From: Piscicola geometra
Lineage: Eukaryota > Annelida > Clitellata > Hirudinida > Piscicolidae
Assembly (NCBI GenBank): GCA_943735955.1
Contig: OX030957.1
Location: forward strand, 6,082,301-6,146,300
Length of the DNA: 64,000 nt
Reading direction: 5' to 3'
Both the position numbers and the translations under genes were made by a program. Shown here one piece after another: positions 57,198 through 64,000 of this stretch; positions within the stretch are counted from its first letter, which is position 1, and the number at the start of each line of letters is the position of its first letter. The notes under the pieces were generated by a model. The model had not been told where the DNA came from, searched no databases, and saw nothing but the letters and a program-made list of their open reading frames with translations.

Positions 57198-60100
57198 TTG
57201 AGATCAAGTTCGGTTATCATATTGACTTTTAAACACTTTCTCTTATAAGTAGCGTCGTTCATCAGTCCCGTACATGTGCAGTTGTTTGATATTGTGAAGA
57301 CCTACAAGTAGATTATTGTAACTTGATTTGTAATTTTATCTAGAATATCATATTTTTATCTCTATATCTACATATATGTAGCACATTATAATTTGATATA
57401 AAATTTTTATGTATTATATACTCCATGCATCAAGTCTACCGATCTGATGCATAATATGTCTGTTTTCATCTTCGACAAAATTTGTGAAAGTTACCTATTC
57501 GTGTTTGCTTTAGAAGCTCACCCATGATATTATGAACTCAAGAACATCTCAGTAATCATACACCTACCTTTAAATCTAAAAAATAAACTTTTTAATATCC
57601 TTACTCAAAACTCATTTTTTATCCAAAAACCTAGAATTTTTGTAAATTTGTAATCATAACGCTTCGACAAAAAAGTGTGTCTCTATGGTGATAATCAAAA
57701 ACATTAAAATTCCATGCATTTCACAGCTTCAATTTCAATACCCTAGATCTCGTCGCAGCTAGCGCAGTATCAATTAACTTTTATCGCTTTATTTGTCAAT
57801 TCATTCATTAATATTTAAGATTTGTTCTCAAAATGATGTTGATATGTTGGCTTCCATTTGTCATTCCTTTTATCCTTTCAAATATTAAAGTTTCATCGAT
57901 TGTTTAAAGATGGCTTAGTCAGTAATTCCGTTTGAATTTCTTGCAAATTCTTTTTCTTGTTTGCATTCACATTATCATGTTTTTCAATGTGAATATATCA
58001 GTTGGTTTTAGTTTTTTTCTAGCTTAGTGATCGAAAAATTGGAATTTTAAAAATTAATTAGGCAATATAACTTTTTTGTAGCTGAATTCTTGAAGAGATG
58101 CAAAAATTTAGCAAATAGAATATTTTAATGTTAATTAGAGTTGGGCAAGATATTGGTTTCTTTATCGAACAGTTGAAAATTACCGGAACAGTTCACTAAA
58201 ATTTAATACGAATAGTGGTATGTGTTAGTATCAACAACAATCAAAGTATTATTATCATTATTATTATCCTTAACAAAAGAAACAGCGCTCATACCAGCTT
58301 CAACAACTACCACAGCAGCAACAACTACCACAACGACTAAACCAGCAGAATTTCAACATGACGTTTGACACGACGTGTTAAATGCCATCTCTAGTGCTTT
58401 ATTTTTATTCTACTGTTATTTTTGCTGTTATTATTATTTTGTTGTTTTCAGAAAAATATTTTATGGTAATATGAAAATGATTTTATGAACATTTTTTACA
58501 ATTTATTATTATTATTTAAGTTTGTAAAATAGTGGAGCAAAGTAATTAAACATGCAATCAAATTCTTGTAAATTGCATCTTTCACAGATCCTTTACATTC
58601 TTACCACTGCAAAATAATCAATTATATAAAACAAAAATGCGGAGAATACAACACAAAAAGCACATAAATAATTAATATAATTTGATGAATAAAGACCATG
58701 AGACAAATATTTGAGATGGCGTATCTCCTTACAGACGATCTTTAACACATTGCCATTATTTTCGAAACGGATTAAATCATTTTTCAATTTTAGGAAAAAA
58801 TCAAGTTAATCATTCAAAGATTAAATGAATCTGGGATTAAAATCTTTGAAAGATGTGCTCTGAATCTGAAGCATGGATGTGCGGGTCAGGATACCAGCAG
58901 AAGTCCCTGAAACTAAATGCACTTATGCGTATATAAATATGTGGTTTTATTTGTGTTTTTATGTGCTATATGTTTGTATGTGCTATATGAATGTGTATGG
59001 GCTATATGAATGTGTATATGCATGTTTGTATTTATGTTTATGAATAGGTCTGTCAGAGTATGGAGTAGGCCATCACTTGTTGCATTAACCGGGTCACCAT
59101 CATTACCATCATTACCCAATCATATTCTCTGACGTCACTTAATCACCTTAATCATCTCACTCTTTCTTTCCTCCCTTCTCTCTCCAACATCATCAAAACC
59201 ATTTTCATCTTCATCATCTTCCTATCAAAACTGGAATCTCTGAAACAGTCAAACAGGATGGATATGTGTTAGCCTTTCAATACTAACTTTTACTTTATTT
59301 AAGATCCATTGGAAATCGAGCCAAAGTACTGAAAAAATTACTTCAACTAATTTTGTATCTATCTTCAACAAATATTTGATACTTCTTCAGCTCGCCAAGT
59401 TTTGCAGCAACTCATCTTTTTAAACTTGTAGCTGCTTCAATTAGATTTTCCCCAAATGACCAAGTAATTCTCCAACTTCTCAGAGTGCCGTAGTGAGCGA
59501 TTCGGCTCAGCTGCTACGGAGGCATATCATCTTTCCACATTCCTCAGCTTTACGACATCCCCTTGTGTTATTTCAGTGCTGCTGCTGTCTGTAGCATTCA
59601 AATGTATGTAGATGTTTACTTATCTGAATAAAAGTCGTTTAATTAATTAATATCTAAAATGCATTGTAATATAGACACATTTTTTATAATATAATATATA
59701 CCTTAAAATACCATATATTTAGTACACTCTTAATATTCGTACACTATCATTTTTTGAACTAATAATTGTTTTTTAGAACCTTAGTTCGTACATAAATTTA
59801 AAAAAATAGAATGTCTATGGTGGTAGTTATGGCGAGCAATAAAAATAGTAGTTATGATAATTATTCTCGTAACTTAATTAAATTAAATTAACTTAATATT
59901 GTTATATTATTTTTGAACTTTTTAAAAATGACAAAAGTTTATCACAAAAATATTTATCGATTTAGAACTTTTGGTAATTAGTTGAAAAATACCTCTAACT
60001 TCGTTCAATCGAAAAAACAATGATTTAAAAGTGTACGAAGATATTAGAATTTTACGGTATTATACAATAATATACTTTCTATTGATATATTAAAAATTTC

Positions 60101-62760
60101 TTTTTGAAATCCTTTAAGTTTGAGCGAAAACATTCGTTTGTGTAAATTATTGCGTTAACAAACCGCTTGACTGGCCTCGGTGCATTCGAAATCAATTTAA
60201 TCTTCTCTTCCTAATTAAGGATATCTTTCAAAAAATAGTTTTATGCCATTGGTTAGAAAACCAAATTGAAGATAATCATAAATTAAAATATGGATTTTTT
60301 CTATTCATATGCATTTCAAAACACAATTTTAAGCGCTTGACAATCCTTGACTGAGCTGGAACATGTAGGAATATCAAAAAAGCATTAAAACAATATAACT
60401 CTTATTTTTATAAGGCTCTGCAAATAATCAAAACTAAAAAAACATGTCAAATCCACCAAATGCGATTAAGGTATTTATTTTCTGTTTTTGTTTTGCAGTA
60501 GTTTATTTGAACTTTTCAAATAAACTTTAATGCTTTTTTGTTTTTTCAAATTCATTTTTGATAATTTTTGCATTCATTTTAAATAACGAAGGAATAATAC
60601 AAGAATCAATAAATCTTCTATACAAACAAAATCTTTAATTAACAGTTTTTTAAATCGGTAAAAATATGTGTAAATTTTTTTTCCTTAAATGAAATAAAGC
60701 TTAATTAAAATGGGAGAATCCATGAATTTCATAGCTACTGGGTAAGTTATATGCATCAATTACTCTTTAGGGACCATTACAGACGTTTTTCGTCACATGC
60801 CTAAAACAGGGAAAAAAGAATGTTTTTTTTTAATAATAAAAAACTGTTTTATTTTTCGTATTTTAACCATTTTTATTGTCATATGCAAGATAATAGCTTT
60901 GTTGTGTTGCGAATGTTTAGGATAATCGTTTTGAAATAACAGGGCTTATTATAATGATGATGATGCTGCTGATGATGATGCTGATTCGGCTGCTGCTGAT
61001 AATGATGATGTCATAGCGTAGTTTTTATTTGCATGCATAATGAACCAGTCTAAATAGTGAAAAATGACTCAGAATCGTATTTGTTTGTGCAAGCGAATTA
61101 ACAGATTATTTAAACAAAATACATTTCAGCATTTTAATTTTCCATAGCCAAACATTCATGAAAACCACCACCATCGGATGTTTTTCTTCCCAACTGCCAT
61201 CACCACCATCATCATTCTCAGCGCTCCATTATCTCTGGAATCAGTTCTGTCATCAGCATCATCATCATCATCACCATCATCATTACCACCACCACCACTA
61301 TAATCATCATCCTCATCACCATAACCATCATCACCATTATCATCATCACCATCTTCATAACCACTGTCATCTTTATCCTCATCACCAACACCAGCATCAT
61401 ACTCTCACACTTCAACTCCCCTCTCTTACCGCACTGGAATCTTCTCCACATCTCTCTTCTAGCTCTGAAACTTCTCTACTCTCTCTTCCGGTCCATCTCA
61501 CCAGCTCTAGCTACACCATAACGACATACCTAAACGACTTATAATTGCCTGTGTGCTTTAGGGAGACTGCTTTCGCGTTATTCCAAATCAGAAACAAGCA
61601 TCAAACCTAATTTCTCTTCAAATCGAGTAGCACTCAATCTTAAAAAGTCTTGAATCCTTTTTCAAAGATGACTTTAAGAGGCTATTTTTAGTCCCGTTTG
61701 ATCTCCATTTAGGTCCTGAAAAAGCTCAACAGTTAAATAAACTCATGCAGCTTTTTTTATTATTTATAATTAATTTATAAACAAATAAAATGCAGCTTCG
61801 AAAATTTATTTAATGAAGTTAAAATTATACTTGAAGCTTCAATGAAAACAGAATATTTCCAATAATTTAATTATATGTAGGCCGTATTACTAAAGGCGTT
61901 TCGAATGTCTGAAGTGATTTAAGGACATTTTTATGACATTTTAAAACCAAAAAGACTTTATTTTTCTAGATTTTAAATCATCATTAGCATCATGATTATT
62001 TTATTTTCCAATATTTTCTTTTTACATTATCATCATCTTCATTATAACCAGCATCACTTATGTTACTTGGCACGACCTTAAAGCATCATAAATGTCACCA
62101 GCGTCATCCTCGTCATCACCACCAGCATCACCATCATCATCACGATCACCCCTAATGGTCTTTATGAAATATTATTCCATTCCTAGCTTATTACTTCGGA
62201 CTCAATAAACCTCCATCAATTTATCTGTCCATCCATGATTCATTTTTATATTTTTCCATTCATTTGAGTACTTTATTTGTATAGGCTGTTATTAATCTAT
62301 GAAGCGCCATGACACTTTCAACACATTATGTTATACCAGCATGAGAAGAAACAAAAAAGGATGGATTGTAGTGGATGAACAATAGAAAATATTTTTTTTA
62401 AAATTGGTTGAAAGAAGTTAAAGAAGGTCTAAAATTGAATTTAAAGATTCTGTTTGTTTATCGTCAATACAAAGAGGTAGGTATGTGAATGAGGGTTAGG
62501 CAAACAGAGTCTTTATGACAATGTTGTTTGTGCTTCAGAGTCCACACTTGAGGAATTTAAAGTGAATTCAGAATGAACGCATTATTAAATGTGCATGAAA
62601 TAGTCAACGTGTGAATGAACAGATACATTTAAAATAAATAAATGGTTGATGAATAATAAAAGGAATAAACATATTTACTGCATCCGAGTGTCATTTAATT
62701 TTTCTGATTCCATTCAAGTCGCACGCATGCATAGCTTGTTAGCATCCTTCCAGCATCATC
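57198..62760. other. Gene-poor intergenic region with trinucleotide-rich patches
   Basis: About 5.5 kb, mostly AT-rich. GAT/GCT-rich microsatellite at 60955-61015, CAT/CAC-rich at 61245-61415 and 62030-62150. Frames such as 61158-61544 (poly-His) follow from these repeats. No splice-supported coding exon was recognised. Confidence 0.55.
61245..61415 (+). repeat. (ATC)n / (CAC)n-rich microsatellite
   Basis: About 170 bases of CATCATCACCATCAT-type sequence with CCTCAT and AACCAT interruptions; read one way it gives poly-His, the other poly-Met, so neither frame is evidence of a gene. Confidence 0.9.
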
Positions 62761-62816
62761 ATCATCACTCCATTTTCCCTCCTCTTCCTTCTCTTCGTCG
62801 CTTTTCACTTTTCTCG

Positions 62817-62901
62817 TATAAAAGGCTGTGACAAGTTTGTCGTCGGCTCAATGCAGTACGACATTTGAAAATATCTCTCGGCTGTGATTGTTGAAATAAA
62901 G
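62817..62901 (+). promoter_or_regulatory. TATA box and likely first, non-coding exon of a gene running right
   Basis: TATAAAAGG at 62817-62825 is a near-ideal TATA box. About 75 bases later is a strong donor, AAAG|GTAAGAAG (exon end 62901). A start near 62847 would give a first exon of about 55 bases with one five-codon upstream frame (ATG at 62851, stop TGA). No matching coding exon was recognised before the right edge. Confidence 0.5.
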
Positions 62902-64000
62902 GTAAGAAGGCGTTTCTTAGATTATGGTTTGTGTGATTTTTGAGTTATTAATCTTTTAGAATTAATGTTTAATGTTTTTTATTTAATAATTTTAGATTTT
63001 ATTATGAGTGATTTTTTATGTTGTTCTAAAACGTTATTGAATTCAAAGTCTTTCATTTACCACTCCAATATAAAACGAATTGTTAAAAATGTAAATTTGT
63101 CTATAAACATTTATTTTTTATGTAGGCTAATTTGCATAAAAACTTGTATAAAAAAGGGCAAACGGTATTTAAATAAATCACACACGCTCAAACCAAATTA
63201 ATATAAAAAACTCAAGCATATCAATTACAAGCATATTGCCGAGGCATGACCTCAAACTTTAATCTTTCTGATTTTACATCCTAAACAACTTTACTTTGGA
63301 ATTCCATTAAAATAAAATACCTGCCATTAAAGCGACTTGTATAAAATTAAAGAAATTTTTAGAATTTTTTATTGCATGGTTAACCAAAGTTTGATCGCTT
63401 TAAACTCATTTAATTATGCAAACGATAAATAGTCAACTAAATTCTCTTTTCCTTTTTTTATCAATTATTTGGAAAACAGATTTTATTAAGTGCATTCGAT
63501 TTCAAGTGAAATGCATTGAATATTTAATGAATTGCAATATAATTTAAATTAAGTGCATTATATTTACTTAATTTTTATAGATAATTTTTTTATATACATA
63601 ACCTAGAAGTCTTGAAGCTCGTTTGAGTTTACGCCACGTTAATAATATTTTAAAACAAATTGCATTATATTTTTAATCTAAAGTTTATTTTATTAAACAA
63701 ATTAAAAAGTTAAATTTCTGCAAGAATGCATTTCAACAAACGTGCGCATAATTTATTAAATTAATTAATTATAAACTCATGAAATTCATTAAAATTCGTT
63801 TTAGACGTCGCCTTAGGAAAAGCATGACTACGCCAAACTCAGTAACGACACTATAGACCGTTTAATGACATATAAATGTGAAAACGAATGTGATATTAAT
63901 CATATTAATAATACCAATAAACAGACAAGTATTGAATATACTAAATTTAAAAAAAATCGGTAGTTAAAACAACTAATAAAATTATAAAACAAAAGGGCCC
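62902..64000. other. AT-rich right edge, probably first intron of the next gene
   Basis: About 1.1 kb of AT-rich sequence after the candidate donor. The frame at 62965-63201 is AT-driven and motif-free. TTTACGCCACGTTAATAAT near 63627 resembles the word near 46442. An acceptor-like TCGTTTTAG precedes ACGTCGCC at about 63806, but the following ATG frame stops after ten codons. Confidence 0.4.

Noticed and set aside
61158..61544. Plus-strand 128-codon frame with poly-His, minus-strand poly-Met frame
   Set aside because: Both follow from an ATC/CAC microsatellite; no splice sites or conserved flank support a gene.

Overview
The window is animal (bilaterian-type) nuclear DNA. It is very AT-rich, the genes are split by GT-AG introns of about 80-900 bp (one longer), and the recognisable products are metazoan: a collagen prolyl 4-hydroxylase alpha subunit, a TARP/stargazin-family calcium-channel gamma subunit, mitochondrial complex I subunit NDUFA6, a DDIT4/REDD1-like protein and a sperm-type ZPBP-like immunoglobulin protein. 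I cannot fix the phylum from sequence alone. No prokaryotic, organellar or viral features were seen.

Layout. 1-100 may hold the last codons of a plus-strand gene. 5150-15329 is a 16-exon minus-strand gene for an unrecognised 1155-residue protein (Ser-rich front, C2-like segment, coiled-coil tail); I rebuilt it exon by exon and every junction keeps phase. 15.4-23.4 kb is a transposon graveyard: a hAT element with an intact 8-bp target duplication and another element nested in it, decamer arrays, tRNA-derived SINEs and a second dead hAT. 23500-24391 is NDUFA6 (+). 24.7-25.5 kb has a truncated copy of the first hAT next to a dead CR1-like LINE. 26271-33153 is the prolyl 4-hydroxylase gene (+, 15 exons). 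38339-42348 is the TARP gene (-, 5 coding exons). 47840-54190 is a ZPBP-like single-pass membrane protein gene (+, 14 exons) whose third intron carries a hAT inserted in a MITE plus a LINE fragment. 55489-56445 is the DDIT4-like gene (+, 3 exons) with a TATA box. 57-62.8 kb is gene-poor. A TATA box and a likely non-coding first exon at 62817-62901 suggest another plus-strand gene running off the right edge.

The genes do not form a pathway; this is an ordinary eukaryotic neighbourhood. The most unusual recurring structure is that introns of several unrelated genes begin with tandem repeats that start at, or within a few bases of, the 5' splice site. The clearest is a 31-bp repeat in which every unit carries a copy of the donor. 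I found no convincing new multi-gene system. All exon models are hand-built from splice signals, phase and family similarity.
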